From contig NZ_FNQK01000001.1 in assembly GCF_900107625.1 (NCBI RefSeq), forward strand, positions 184,943 to 248,942: a DNA stretch of 64,000 nt. Reading direction: 5' to 3'. Each line of letters opens with the position of its first letter. Position 1 is the stretch's first letter. The stretch is from Bizionia paragorgiae (GTDB lineage Bacteria; Bacteroidota; Bacteroidia; Flavobacteriales; Flavobacteriaceae). The notes under the pieces were generated by a model. The model was not told the origin of the DNA. It did not search any database and saw nothing but the letters and a program-made list of their open reading frames with translations. Below, in pieces: positions 8,453 to 17,218 of this stretch. The translations under genes and the position numbers were made by a program.

Positions 8453-8486
8453 CCCCCAATTAATCATTTAACTATAAATTAAAATT

Positions 8487-9155
8487 ATGAAAAGAAGTTT
8501 TTTAAATATTTTCGCTGTAGCAGCGATTGGTTTAGCGGTAGTAAGCTGTAAGAATAGCAACGAAACTAAAACCACTGAAGCAGAAGTTGTTGCAGTACCT
8601 GAGGCAACTGCACAAAAATACACAGTACTTACTGACGCTTCTACAATTGAGTGGAAAGGGTCAAAACCAGCGGGAACACATTTTGGAACGATTAACTTAG
8701 AAAGTGGAGTTCTTAATGTTTTAGAGAATGAAATTCAGAGTGGAACATTTTTAATCGATATGACTTCAATTGAAGTTAACGATTTAGAAGGTGACAAAAA
8801 AGCAAGTCTTGAAGCACACTTAAAAGGAACTGCTGAAGGACAAGAAGACCACTTCTTTAATGTTGCAAAATTCCCTACAGGTGCTTTTGAAGTAACAGGA
8901 GTAACTACTGATGCTGAAGGAAAAATGATGTTATCAGGAAACTTAGCTTTAAAAGGAAAGAAAAACAACATCACTTTCCCTGTAAGTTTAACGACTAATG
9001 GAGATGACTTAACATTAACAAGTGAGTCTTTTAATATTGATAGAACAAAATGGTCTGTAAACTACAGTTCTAAAACAGTATTTGGAGATCTTGGAGACAA
9101 ATTCGTTAATGACGAGATTGAATTAAAAATCGTTGTAAAAGCTAAAAAAGCTTAA
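8487..9155 (+). CDS. YceI-family lipoprotein
   Basis: 222 residues. The N-terminus is a lipoprotein signal with lipobox VVSC (Cys21). A short linker is followed by a YceI lipocalin-like beta-barrel (about 45-220), with the typical start YTVLTDASTIEWKGSKPAGTHFGTI and central GHLKG-like text (AHLKGTAEGQEDHFF). YceI domains bind isoprenoid-type hydrophobic ligands in the cell envelope; the ligand here is unknown. It is a single gene with its own promoter and terminator, divergent from grpE-dnaJ. Confidence 0.92.
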   Translation: MKRSFLNIFAVAAIGLAVVSCKNSNETKTTEAEVVAVPEATAQKYTVLTDASTIEWKGSKPAGTHFGTINLESGVLNVLENEIQSGTFLIDMTSIEVNDLEGDKKASLEAHLKGTAEGQEDHFFNVAKFPTGAFEVTGVTTDAEGKMMLSGNLALKGKKNNITFPVSLTTNGDDLTLTSESFNIDRTKWSVNYSSKTVFGDLGDKFVNDEIELKIVVKAKKA

Positions 9156-9176
9156 TTTCTAAACGTTTTATACTAT

Positions 9177-9210
9177 AAAAGCCATTCTTTAATTAAAGAA
9201 TGGCTTTTTT
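9177..9210. terminator. bidirectional terminator
   Basis: A 15-bp class stem AAAAGCCATTCTTT/AAAGAATGGCTTTT with an AATT loop and T runs on both strands. It separates the convergent YceI-family and TIGR01777-family genes. Confidence 0.9.
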
Positions 9211-9243
9211 ATTTGCAATCATTTTTCTTTGTGTCGTTGCCTT

Positions 9244-10146
9244 TTATAACAAGGCATTTAAGGCTGAATTTAAATTATGGTATTTAAAGTGAAAGCCTTT
9301 ATTTTCAATTTTTTTCGAACAGACGCGTTGACTTTCAAAAAGGAGAATATGCATCTCTCCCAATACCAATTTCATCACAAATTTCGGAATGTTTGGCAGA
9401 AATAACGGAGCGTCTAATTTGTTAGCAATAGCTTTCGTAATATCCTCATTTGTTTTTGGATTTGGTGCCACACCATTATACACACCCTCCAATTTAAACT
9501 GAGTAACATACAGAAAAAGGCGTGCTAAATCATGGATATGAATCCAAGAATTCCATTGCTCTCCCGACCCCATATTTCCTCCTAGTCCGTATTTAATAGG
9601 TTTCTTCAGTTCAGGAAAAGCACCACCATCATTAGAAAGCACCAAACCTATGCGCACTTTAGAAACTGTAATATCCAAGTTAGAGAAGGTATCGACTGCT
9701 TTTTCCCAAAGCGATACCACTTGTCCTAAAAAAGAGTCACTTACTTCCTGTTCCGCTTCAGTATAATAGTTCGTTAAAGAATCTGGATAGATACCAATAG
9801 CACTTGCTGACACCACGTGTTTAACGCCATGTGAATTATTGGCTAATGTTTTATATAGTAAAGCCGTTGTTTTAGTCCGACTATCTATACTTATTTGTTT
9901 TTGTTTTGCCGTCCATCGCTTAGAAATACTAGCACCCACTAGGTGAATAATAGTATCCACGCCCTTTAAGCAATTCTCATCAATCTCGTCGGTGTTGGGA
10001 TTCCACAAAAACCCTCGATAAGACTCTTTAGTCGAAATTTTAGAAGCACTCGTTGTTAAATAGTTGACTGATATACCTTTATCATGGCACTGTTTAACAA
10101 TCTCACTTCCTATTAATCCTGTGGCTCCGGTAATTAGTACGCGCAT
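9244..10146 (-). CDS. TIGR01777 family NAD(P)-dependent epimerase-like protein
   Basis: 300 residues. An extended short-chain dehydrogenase fold with the nucleotide-binding motif GATGLIGSE at residues 7-15 and a C-terminal DUF1731-like segment (FVMKLVLGEMHILLFESQRV). It matches the YfcH/TIGR01777 family (SulA-like), whose substrate is not established. A Tyr in the YxxxK position is not obvious, as is usual for this family. It may be co-transcribed with mnmD (76 bp gap). Confidence 0.88.
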   Translation of the reverse strand: MRVLITGATGLIGSEIVKQCHDKGISVNYLTTSASKISTKESYRGFLWNPNTDEIDENCLKGVDTIIHLVGASISKRWTAKQKQISIDSRTKTTALLYKTLANNSHGVKHVVSASAIGIYPDSLTNYYTEAEQEVSDSFLGQVVSLWEKAVDTFSNLDITVSKVRIGLVLSNDGGAFPELKKPIKYGLGGNMGSGEQWNSWIHIHDLARLFLYVTQFKLEGVYNGVAPNPKTNEDITKAIANKLDAPLFLPNIPKFVMKLVLGEMHILLFESQRVCSKKIENKGFHFKYHNLNSALNALL

Positions 10147-10222
10147 TTAATTTTTTTATTTAAAGTACAAAATATCACGTCTCAAACCGCTATGTTTAAG
10201 TAAGGTTTAACAATTAAAACAC

Positions 10223-10906
10223 TTACATTTTAAAAGCGCGCAGCATGTGTCGTTTTCCTGGAGGCCCTTGAAGTTTTTCAACTTTAAAACCAGCACTTAT
10301 CATGGCACGTCTGGCATGTCCTTGCGCACAATAGGTTACTAAAACACCGTTAACCTTTAAAGCGTCATACATAGTTTTAAACACCGCTTCCGTCCACAAT
10401 TCTGGCTGTACCCTAGGCCCAAAAGCATCAAAATAAATGATATCAAATTCTGATTGGTCACGAATATCAAGGAAGCTTTTCTTTTGTTTTTTAAGCTTAA
10501 AATGCTGTGAAACGACTTCTAAAGTTTCCCAAGGTTGCTCATGCATATTTTTAAGCCATAATGACTCATTTTCAGCAGTAAGTTCTGTGTAATTTAAGGA
10601 TTGTAACTCTTCGGGTGAGATCGGGAAGGCCTCAACACCAACATAGGTTATCGCTAATTGATGCTTTTCGGCATAGTGTAAGGTTAAAAAAGCATTCAAG
10701 CCCGTACCAAATCCTATTTCTAAGACAGACACCTCTTGAATGCTTTTTTTATTGTTATCAGAAGATAAAAAACCGACTAACCCTTTGTCAATATATACAT
10801 AATTGGCTTCTTGAATTGCGCCATGCTTAGAATGGTATTGTTCGTTCCATTCTGGAATATGTATGGTTTTAGAACCATCTTCGGTAGTAATTATTTCTCT
10901 TTTCAA
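10223..10906 (-). CDS. mnmD: tRNA (mnm5s2U34) methyltransferase MnmD
   Basis: 227 residues. A stand-alone methyltransferase corresponding to the N-terminal (DUF752) half of bifunctional MnmC; it methylates the nm5s2U wobble base of tRNA using SAM. The SAM site reads VLEIGFGTGLNAF, and the acidic/Phe/Pro motif reads YFDAFGPRVQPELW. The FAD oxidase half of MnmC is absent, as expected for MnmD. It starts 1 bp after the DUF4920 lipoprotein gene, so the two are co-transcribed. Confidence 0.92.
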   Translation of the reverse strand: MKREIITTEDGSKTIHIPEWNEQYHSKHGAIQEANYVYIDKGLVGFLSSDNNKKSIQEVSVLEIGFGTGLNAFLTLHYAEKHQLAITYVGVEAFPISPEELQSLNYTELTAENESLWLKNMHEQPWETLEVVSQHFKLKKQKKSFLDIRDQSEFDIIYFDAFGPRVQPELWTEAVFKTMYDALKVNGVLVTYCAQGHARRAMISAGFKVEKLQGPPGKRHMLRAFKM

Positions 10907-10907
10907 T

Positions 10908-11441
10908 TTACTTCTTTAAAAGTACACCATCTGCTTCAAATGAGTAAGTACGTTTAGGCTCTGTAATTGCCGCAATAGCTTCTTCAGATTCACCTGCATC
11001 TTCAGCATAGTGACGTTGGTCTTCAACAGACATTTCTTCAACAAAAGCTTTTCCATTAATTATAACCTCTTTTCCTTGAATATCTTTTGGCATAAAGAAA
11101 CCGTAATCCTTAAATTTAACCATCGCTTGTTCTTCTCCACCTAGATCTAATTTCATCCAGCAGCCTTTAGACTGGCAAACCTCATTTACTTTAGCAATAA
11201 GTTTAGAATTTACGCTATCGCCAACCTTCATTGTTTTGTAATGCTCGGCCATAGAACTTGCTGCAATAGCATCATCGGCTACAATCTCTTTACCAAACGA
11301 TTCATAATCGCCTTCAGCAGAATTTTCTGGAGTTACCATCTCGGTTACTGTTTCAACAACCTCAGCTTCTGTTGGTTTGTTTTCTTCTTTACAAGCGACT
11401 AATGAAAGTGCTAATGCAGGAATAAGTAAATAGTTTTTCAT
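10908..11441 (-). CDS. DUF4920 lipoprotein
   Basis: 177 residues. The lipoprotein signal ends at LVAC (Cys17). A glutamate-rich linker follows, then a compact domain (about 50-175) with the conserved CQSKGCWMKLDL and GFFMPKDIQGKEVIINGKAF stretches that I associate with DUF4920. Two cysteines flanking SKG could bind metal or form a disulfide; the function is unknown. It is transcribed with mnmD, divergent from ilvE. Confidence 0.85.
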   Translation of the reverse strand: MKNYLLIPALALSLVACKEENKPTEAEVVETVTEMVTPENSAEGDYESFGKEIVADDAIAASSMAEHYKTMKVGDSVNSKLIAKVNEVCQSKGCWMKLDLGGEEQAMVKFKDYGFFMPKDIQGKEVIINGKAFVEEMSVEDQRHYAEDAGESEEAIAAITEPKRTYSFEADGVLLKK

Positions 11442-11477
11442 CTTAATTATATGGTATTATGATTTTTTTAACAAGTT

Positions 11478-11485
11478 CAAAGATA
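11478..11485 (-). promoter_or_regulatory. -7 box for the DUF4920-mnmD operon
   Basis: Minus-strand TATCTTTG (consensus TAnnTTTG), 36 bp upstream of the lipoprotein start. No clear TTG -33 element. Confidence 0.5.
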
Positions 11486-11527
11486 CTATTTTAAGTGTTA
11501 AATCCATTTTTATACACCTAAATTCTG

Positions 11528-11535
11528 TATTTTTG
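11528..11535 (+). promoter_or_regulatory. -7 box for ilvE
   Basis: TATTTTTG followed by CCCC, 19 bp upstream of the ilvE ATG. No clear -33 TTG. Confidence 0.5.
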
Positions 11536-11554
11536 CCCCTGAAAATAACGACTA

Positions 11555-12622
11555 ATGAACACAGAAAAAAAACATAAATTAGAGATAACTAAAGCTAAAG
11601 AGTCTAAAATTGATAGCGTTGATTTTAATAACTTATCGTTTGGACGTGCTTTTACCGACCACATGTTCTCTTGTGAGTTTAAAGATGGAAAATGGCAAGT
11701 AGGTAAGATTACGCCTTACGAACCTTTAACCTTAGACCCATCGGCAAGAGTTTTTCATTATGGCCAAGCGGTTTTTGAAGGTATGAAAGCCTTTAAAGAC
11801 CAAGATAACCAAGTTTGGTTATTTAGACCTGAAGACAATTTTAACCGTATTAACAAATCGGCTGCCCGATTGGCGATGCCAGAATTCCCAAAAGACATTT
11901 TCTTTGAAGGCTTAACCGAGCTATTAAAGTTAGATGATGCATGGATAAAAAACACTAAAGGTAGCGCAATGTACATAAGACCATTTGTTATTGCTACCGA
12001 GCCTGCTATATCTGCGTCACCGGCAAGCGAGTATAAATTTATGATTATAATGTCGCCTGCTCAAGCTTATTACGCTGGAGAAGTCCGTGTTCTTATTGCT
12101 TCTGAATACAGCCGTGCTACCGATGGTGGTGTTGGTTTTGCTAAAGCTGCAGGAAATTATGCTGCACAGTTTTACCCTACAAGTTTAGCTCATAAAGAAG
12201 GTTACCAACAAGTTATTTGGACCGATTCTAACTCGCATGAGTATTTAGAAGAAGCTGGAACGATGAATATCTTCTTTAGAATAAATGACACCTTAATTAC
12301 TGCTCCAACAAGTGACAGAATTTTAGATGGTATTACAAGAAAAAGTGTCATCCAACTCGCAAAAGATAACAACATAGACGTTGAAGTTAGACCTATTAAA
12401 GTTGAAGAATTGGTTAATGCTGCTAAAGACGGAAGCTTAAAAGAAATTTTTGGTTCTGGAACAGCTGCGGTAATCAACCCAATTTTAGGATTTAAACATA
12501 AAGACTTTAAACACGAATTACCAAAACAAGAAGCTCCTTATTCGGCCTTCTTTAAAGAGAAACTAAATGCCATACAGTACAATTTGGCAGACGACCCACA
12601 CCAGTGGCGTTATAAAATTTAA
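11555..12622 (+). CDS. ilvE: branched-chain amino acid aminotransferase
   Basis: 355 residues, the size of the longer eukaryote-like BCAT group (fold-type IV PLP enzymes). It interconverts Leu, Ile and Val with their 2-oxo acids using glutamate/2-oxoglutarate. Supporting motifs are FHYGQAVFEGMKAFK near residue 67, the PLP-lysine region GVGFAKAAGNYAAQ near 190, and EEAGTMNIFF near 230. No other branched-chain genes adjoin it; it is a single gene between a -7 box and a strong terminator. Confidence 0.96.
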   Translation: MNTEKKHKLEITKAKESKIDSVDFNNLSFGRAFTDHMFSCEFKDGKWQVGKITPYEPLTLDPSARVFHYGQAVFEGMKAFKDQDNQVWLFRPEDNFNRINKSAARLAMPEFPKDIFFEGLTELLKLDDAWIKNTKGSAMYIRPFVIATEPAISASPASEYKFMIIMSPAQAYYAGEVRVLIASEYSRATDGGVGFAKAAGNYAAQFYPTSLAHKEGYQQVIWTDSNSHEYLEEAGTMNIFFRINDTLITAPTSDRILDGITRKSVIQLAKDNNIDVEVRPIKVEELVNAAKDGSLKEIFGSGTAAVINPILGFKHKDFKHELPKQEAPYSAFFKEKLNAIQYNLADDPHQWRYKI

Positions 12623-12626
12623 TACT

Positions 12627-12658
12627 AAAAGGGACTAATTTTTAATTAGTCCCTTTTT
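12627..12658. terminator. bidirectional terminator
   Basis: Stem AAAAGGGACTAATT/AATTAGTCCCTTTT with a TTT loop. It serves ilvE and the convergent pyrophosphohydrolase gene. Confidence 0.9.
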
Positions 12659-12714
12659 ATTTCACTCCTTTTTTGAGAGCTTTTGCTCATTAAATGCATG
12701 AAGCCTTTATGTTA

Positions 12715-13104
12715 TTATTTCAGATCTAGAATCTTAGCAATATCAGGCTTAAAATACGCTGGTCCTTTAAGCACTTTTCCATCCTCTCTGTAAATAGGCT
12801 CTCCATCGTCACCCAATTTACTCATATTACTCCGTTGTATCTCGTTAAACACCTCTTCAATTTTATGTTGCATCCCGTGTTCTATGATCGTCCCACATAA
12901 AATATAAAGCATATCACCTAAGGCATCGGCAACCTCAACCAAGTCATTATTATTGGCTGCTTCAAGGTATTCTTCATTTTCCTCTTTCATCAAGTTAAAC
13001 CGAAGGGTATTTTTGGCCACTCCTAAATCGGCTTTTGGCGTCTCCCGATATCCAATTTTAAAGGCGGTATGGAAATCTGCCACTGCTTTTATTTTATTTT
13101 TCAT
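12715..13104 (-). CDS. MazG/HisE-like nucleoside triphosphate pyrophosphohydrolase
   Basis: 129 residues. An all-alpha NTP pyrophosphohydrolase core with the metal-binding pattern EENEEYLEA followed by EVADALGDMLYI (EExxE...ExxD). These enzymes hydrolyse (d)NTPs or phosphoribosyl-ATP to monophosphates. The C-terminal tail YREDGKVLKGPAYFKPD resembles phage/bacterial MazG-like proteins. It is divergent from the small membrane-protein gene at 13159, and the exact substrate is unknown. Confidence 0.85.
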   Translation of the reverse strand: MKNKIKAVADFHTAFKIGYRETPKADLGVAKNTLRFNLMKEENEEYLEAANNNDLVEVADALGDMLYILCGTIIEHGMQHKIEEVFNEIQRSNMSKLGDDGEPIYREDGKVLKGPAYFKPDIAKILDLK

Positions 13105-13135
13105 ACTTATAAAAGTAATTATAGTTTGTAATGGT

Positions 13136-13143
13136 TATTTTTG
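13136..13143 (+). promoter_or_regulatory. -7 box for the small membrane-protein gene
   Basis: TATTTTTG, 15 bp before the ATG at 13159. It overlaps a possible TTG start at 13141, which argues that translation begins at 13159. Confidence 0.5.
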
Positions 13144-13158
13144 CATAAAAATAAGAAT

Positions 13159-13344
13159 ATGTTTAGTACAGGGCAATTAGTTTTTGGTGTTTTATTTGCG
13201 ATCGTCTTTATCTTTGTTATCGCTTATATGTATAGAAAAGATCTTAATTTACACCGTCAGCATTACAAAGGTACACTTTGGGTACTGCTCGCTTTTATAG
13301 GTTTTATAGGTTTTATTGCCGCCATAAAATTTATATTCTCATAA
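13159..13344 (+). CDS. small inner-membrane protein, two TM helices
   Basis: 61 residues from the ATG. Two hydrophobic helices (about 7-25 and 40-60) flank a basic, histidine-containing loop (YRKDLNLHRQHYKG). I do not recognise a named family; similar short membrane proteins are widespread in flavobacteria. The ATG was chosen over the upstream in-frame TTG (13141) because a -7 box covers that codon. Convergent genes are absent, and the next gene begins 95 bp on. Confidence 0.65.
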   Translation: MFSTGQLVFGVLFAIVFIFVIAYMYRKDLNLHRQHYKGTLWVLLAFIGFIGFIAAIKFIFS

Positions 13345-13410
13345 TTTAACTCTGTTTTATTTAGCGCTTCTTAGTTCTAAAATAAAACAGTAATACTTAT
13401 TTAATTTTAG

Positions 13411-13418
13411 TAAATTTG
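13411..13418 (+). promoter_or_regulatory. -7 box for the SRPBCC/GyrI-like gene
   Basis: TAAATTTG, 21 bp before the ATG at 13440. No clear -33 element. Confidence 0.45.
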
Positions 13419-13439
13419 ATTACTAACTAATCATAAATC

Positions 13440-14489
13440 ATGAAAGCATTTAAATATATTTTTTTTCTTCTACTCATTGTCATTATAGCACTGTCTATAT
13501 ACATTGCGGTACAACCAAACTCTTTTAATGTCACTAGAACGCGTACTATTAATGCGCCTGCAGCAGTTATATACGACAATGTGATCGATTATAAGAATTG
13601 GGAGTCTTGGTCTTCTTGGGCCGAAAAAAATGAAGATTTAAAAATCATGCTACCGGAAAACACGCATGGAACAGGTAGTTCGTACTCATGGGAAGACGCC
13701 GATGGTGTTGGTACTATGCGAACTATAGCCGCTTCACCACACACCTCTATTACTCAAGAAATGGAATTGGGTGAAGATTACCCAAAATCTAATGTCAATT
13801 GGTCGTTTACTCCTAACGAACAAGGTGGGACAGATGTTACTTGGTCGATTGCGGGTGATAACTTACCATTTATGTTTAAAGCATACACGGCATTTTCAGG
13901 CTCTATGGACGATCAAATCGGACCAGACTACGAGCGTAGCTTAGAAAAACTTGATAGTTTAGTTGTGGCTTCCATGTCAAAATATAGCATTACTACAGAT
14001 AATGAAATCACGATGCACAGTGGTGGTTTTTACTTATATAACACGACCTCAACAAAATTAAGCGACTATGCATCTAAAATGCAAGAGATGCTACCTAAGG
14101 TCATAGCCTATGCTAAAAACAATAACATTACTATGGCTGGTGCTCCTTTTATTTTGTATCACAAATGGGACGAAGAAAACAATGCTGTTATGTTTTCTTG
14201 CGCTGTACCAACAACAGCAAAAGTTATTACAACAGAAACGGATATATTAACGGGACAAATTCTTCCTTTTTCGGCAATTAAAACAACGTTAAAGGGTGAT
14301 TATAGCAATCTAAAAACCGCTTGGGATAGCACACTAAAATCAATTAGCGAGAAAGGCTATGTAGCTGCAGAAAACGGCCCGATGTTAGAGTATTATTTAA
14401 ACACCCCTATGAACACACCAAATCCAGCTGATTTGGTTACAGAAATATATGTGGCTGTAGAAAAGAAACAAGACGAAGTCGTTGAGTAA
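13440..14489 (+). CDS. SRPBCC domain plus GyrI-like effector-binding protein
   Basis: 349 residues. One N-terminal transmembrane helix (about 5-24) anchors the protein. Residues about 30-180 form a START/polyketide-cyclase-like (SRPBCC) domain with INAPAAVIYDNVIDYKNWESW. Residues about 185-345 look like a GyrI-like/AraC effector-binding domain (NNITMAGAPFILYHKWDEEN...). Both are small-molecule-binding folds, so the protein may bind a hydrophobic ligand at the membrane. The ligand is unknown. It is a single gene ending at a strong terminator. Confidence 0.8.
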   Translation: MKAFKYIFFLLLIVIIALSIYIAVQPNSFNVTRTRTINAPAAVIYDNVIDYKNWESWSSWAEKNEDLKIMLPENTHGTGSSYSWEDADGVGTMRTIAASPHTSITQEMELGEDYPKSNVNWSFTPNEQGGTDVTWSIAGDNLPFMFKAYTAFSGSMDDQIGPDYERSLEKLDSLVVASMSKYSITTDNEITMHSGGFYLYNTTSTKLSDYASKMQEMLPKVIAYAKNNNITMAGAPFILYHKWDEENNAVMFSCAVPTTAKVITTETDILTGQILPFSAIKTTLKGDYSNLKTAWDSTLKSISEKGYVAAENGPMLEYYLNTPMNTPNPADLVTEIYVAVEKKQDEVVE

Positions 14490-14513
14490 AAGCGATTGCC
14501 AATACCTAAAATA

Positions 14514-14545
14514 AAAAAGCAGTTCTCTACAGAGAGCTGCTTTTT
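14514..14545. terminator. bidirectional terminator
   Basis: Stem AAAAAGCAGTTCTCT/AGAGAGCTGCTTTTT (one G-U pair), short AC loop, T run. It lies between two convergent genes. Confidence 0.88.
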
Positions 14546-14569
14546 GTTTATACCAATAGCACTTTAGTT

Positions 14570-16624
14570 TTAAGCGTCTTTTAAACAAATAATTTCAGAA
14601 TCATGAACTCCGGTATGCATCGTAACACTATTTACAATTGTTCTTGGAACGGCCTTTAAAGTAATAGATCCGCAGTTTTTGGTTTCAGAACTTGTAACTG
14701 AAAACTCACCTATTTTTGATGTTTCACCACGTTCAATTTCAAAAACATTAGCATCGGTAATAGTAGTAGTTAACAGATAATAATCAAGAAACGCTACGGC
14801 CACCTCAAAGGATCCGGAAATTTCCATCCCCTTAACAAAATGAGAGCAATCCCCATAATTATTGATCGTTAAAAGAGCTTTTGGTCGCGTACTATTCATT
14901 TGAATCACGGTACTATACGATGTGTCGTCTGGATGCTCGATGGTAATACGAAGTTTATCATCGGTTCCAGGGCTAAATCGCGCTAAAATATTATTGGAAT
15001 TATTAGAAGAATCACCATAATAAGTAAAATAGCCATCATCATCTACTGTAGAGAACAGGTCGTTATCTAATAAAAATCGCTTGGTAATATATTGCTCTTC
15101 GCTAGTATTTAAGTTTGTTGTTTTAATTTTATACTTCAGGCCTTCAAACTCATTCGTTAGCCCTTTTACAACAATCACTCCGCTAAACCCACTGTTCTCT
15201 TTTGTAGGTAAAGCATTATAATCAAATCTTGCATTAGCCATGGTTAATCCTGTTGACGGGTTTATTTTCTCTACAGAAATACCTCCAACATACTTAAGTT
15301 TTGGTCCAACACCACTCCAGTCTGTTTTAGGTTGAATAGGTATATAAGACTCTACAACATTACCAAAGTTTACACAATCCATTCCTGTTGGCGCCACACT
15401 CCATGATAATACAGCACGAACTTTTAAGATTTGTGCTTTAGGTTGGTCTTTTTTTAGTCCTAAAAAAGAATACGGTAATACTGCGGAGTAGAACAATCCG
15501 TCTTCGGGAACATTTTGAATATCATACACATTTACAGTCGTTGTTCCGGCATGGGTCCATTCGCAATCGTCGTCGTTTTGCACCCAAAAAGACACAAATT
15601 CTTTACTTCCCGCACTACATAAACCACCACTATATCCGGACGATTTTTTTATTTTAATAGTCCCCACTAGTGCTTCACGATGATAATCGGCACCCACACA
15701 AATAAGCTCTTCATATTCGGTATTACATTTCAATTTATTGAGTTGTGCCAGAACTTCTGCAATGGAAATATTATTGATCTCAAACAAGCTAGAAAGGTCT
15801 TTAAAATTGGACAAAAAAGGTGAGTTACTCACTTGTTTCAAAAAGGAATACCCAAAACGCTGCGGAGCTACTTTTTCTTTTTTGTAATGCTTAACCAGCT
15901 CACTAAAACTTAACGATTTAGGAGCCATTTTAAATTGAGCATTTTTTATAATATCAGAATATTGCGGCTTGATTTGCGCAATTTGATTTAATGATAAACT
16001 CGGATTAAAAATCGCTTTGCTTAAAATATCATCCAATTCAAACAAAGGAAAATCTGGAAAGAAAAACTTACGAGGTTCAATCTGAATTTGAACGTCCTTT
16101 TTATCACTCCATACATAGGTTCCCTTTGTTAACTCTGGATCGTTTTCTTCCGGAATAGTATTCCACGACAAAACAGCTCTCACTAGTGGTAAGTTAGGAA
16201 CAGAACAAAACTCCCTTTTAGGTTCAATCATTAGTTCCACGACATAATCTATGGGCTTTCCAGGTGCATCACTACAATCTTTTTGCGTAGGTATATCGTT
16301 AACATTAACACCTACAACCCCCATGTCTTCCCAACCGTCTCCATCTTGGTAATCTAAATAGAAACGCACATACTCGTACGTCCCTTCTACACTTCCTCCA
16401 GAATACCCAATTGCACGTTTAATATGAATGGTAGCTGTTAGGGACTTAGAAGCCGCATGGTAACCCACACACCCCAAAGCCTCATAAGTTGTATTCATTT
16501 TTTGTTTAAAAAATGCTCCAGGTGTTTTCAGTTTTAATTTTGATAATTCAGCACCTTTTAAAGACATAAAAGATGTGAATTCTTGACGTGCAACTAGTAG
16601 TTGCTTTTCATTTAGTGATTTCAT
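14570..16624 (-). CDS. unrecognised 684-residue protein with internal duplication
   Basis: I do not recognise a family. No signal peptide or transmembrane helix is seen, so it is probably cytoplasmic or exported by an unknown route. Two related modules are visible. Module A (about 45-185) contains HIKRAIGYSGGSVEGTYEYV, then VNVNDIP and LVRAVLSWNTIP. Module B (about 300-435) contains IKIKKSSGYSGGLCSAGS, then VNVYDIQ and KVRAVLSWSVAP. The shared order is cysteine/His start, IK..GYSGG, aromatic, VNV.DI, RAVLSW. The C-terminal 240 residues are beta-rich (Gly/Thr/Asn). It is a stand-alone gene with its own terminator. A structural or particle-associated protein is possible but unproven. Confidence 0.75.
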   Translation of the reverse strand: MKSLNEKQLLVARQEFTSFMSLKGAELSKLKLKTPGAFFKQKMNTTYEALGCVGYHAASKSLTATIHIKRAIGYSGGSVEGTYEYVRFYLDYQDGDGWEDMGVVGVNVNDIPTQKDCSDAPGKPIDYVVELMIEPKREFCSVPNLPLVRAVLSWNTIPEENDPELTKGTYVWSDKKDVQIQIEPRKFFFPDFPLFELDDILSKAIFNPSLSLNQIAQIKPQYSDIIKNAQFKMAPKSLSFSELVKHYKKEKVAPQRFGYSFLKQVSNSPFLSNFKDLSSLFEINNISIAEVLAQLNKLKCNTEYEELICVGADYHREALVGTIKIKKSSGYSGGLCSAGSKEFVSFWVQNDDDCEWTHAGTTTVNVYDIQNVPEDGLFYSAVLPYSFLGLKKDQPKAQILKVRAVLSWSVAPTGMDCVNFGNVVESYIPIQPKTDWSGVGPKLKYVGGISVEKINPSTGLTMANARFDYNALPTKENSGFSGVIVVKGLTNEFEGLKYKIKTTNLNTSEEQYITKRFLLDNDLFSTVDDDGYFTYYGDSSNNSNNILARFSPGTDDKLRITIEHPDDTSYSTVIQMNSTRPKALLTINNYGDCSHFVKGMEISGSFEVAVAFLDYYLLTTTITDANVFEIERGETSKIGEFSVTSSETKNCGSITLKAVPRTIVNSVTMHTGVHDSEIICLKDA

Positions 16625-16852
16625 AATTATTAAATTAATAGCGTACCTACTCTATTTTGGCTTTTCGGTATCCGCACCTAACAATCGCAAGTATTCATTG
16701 CTGTTATTACCTTTTAATAATCACACTTAAAAAAAGTTAACATTTAAAATTTTAAAATATAAATCACGGATTATCTCTAATTTTATAATCAGATTAAAAA
16801 AAATTAAATAATATTGTACTTTACTAGTTATACAGAGGTAGACAAATAAGGT

Positions 16853-17218
16853 ATGAAAAACGTAATACTTGTTTTTATAGGAGGTGGTTTTGGTAGTGTG
16901 TTACGCTATGGGATAGGGAAATATTTAAATCCTAACACAGGTATTCCCTATGGCACTTTTGCAGCCAATATAATAGGTAGTTTATTAATAGGTCTTATTT
17001 TAGGCTTAGCAGCCAAGAACATGTTATCAGACAATCAGGTGCTTCTTTTAGCAACAGGTTTTTGTGGTGGTTTCACCACTTTTTCTTCTTTTGCATACGA
17101 AAACCAAGTGTTTTTAAAATCTATGGATTTTAGCAGTTTCGCAGTGTATACTATAGCTAGTTTTACCGTTGGTTTTTTAGCGGTTTTCGGGGGGCTATTT
17201 ATAGCTAAAAGCTTTTAG
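16853..17218 (+). CDS. crcB: fluoride ion channel CrcB
   Basis: 121 residues. A dual-topology fluoride channel (Fluc) that exports F-. Four hydrophobic helices carry the family signatures GGGFGSVLRYGIGKY, GTFAANIIGSLLIGL and GFCGGFTTFSSFAYE. Length is normal. I looked for a fluoride riboswitch in the 228 bp upstream and saw none. The 3' end overlaps the convergent DUF1684 gene by 4 bp. Confidence 0.95.
   Translation: MKNVILVFIGGGFGSVLRYGIGKYLNPNTGIPYGTFAANIIGSLLIGLILGLAAKNMLSDNQVLLLATGFCGGFTTFSSFAYENQVFLKSMDFSSFAVYTIASFTVGFLAVFGGLFIAKSF

Noticed and set aside
16625..16852. Fluoride riboswitch before crcB
   Set aside because: No sequence resembling the conserved crcB-motif core was found.
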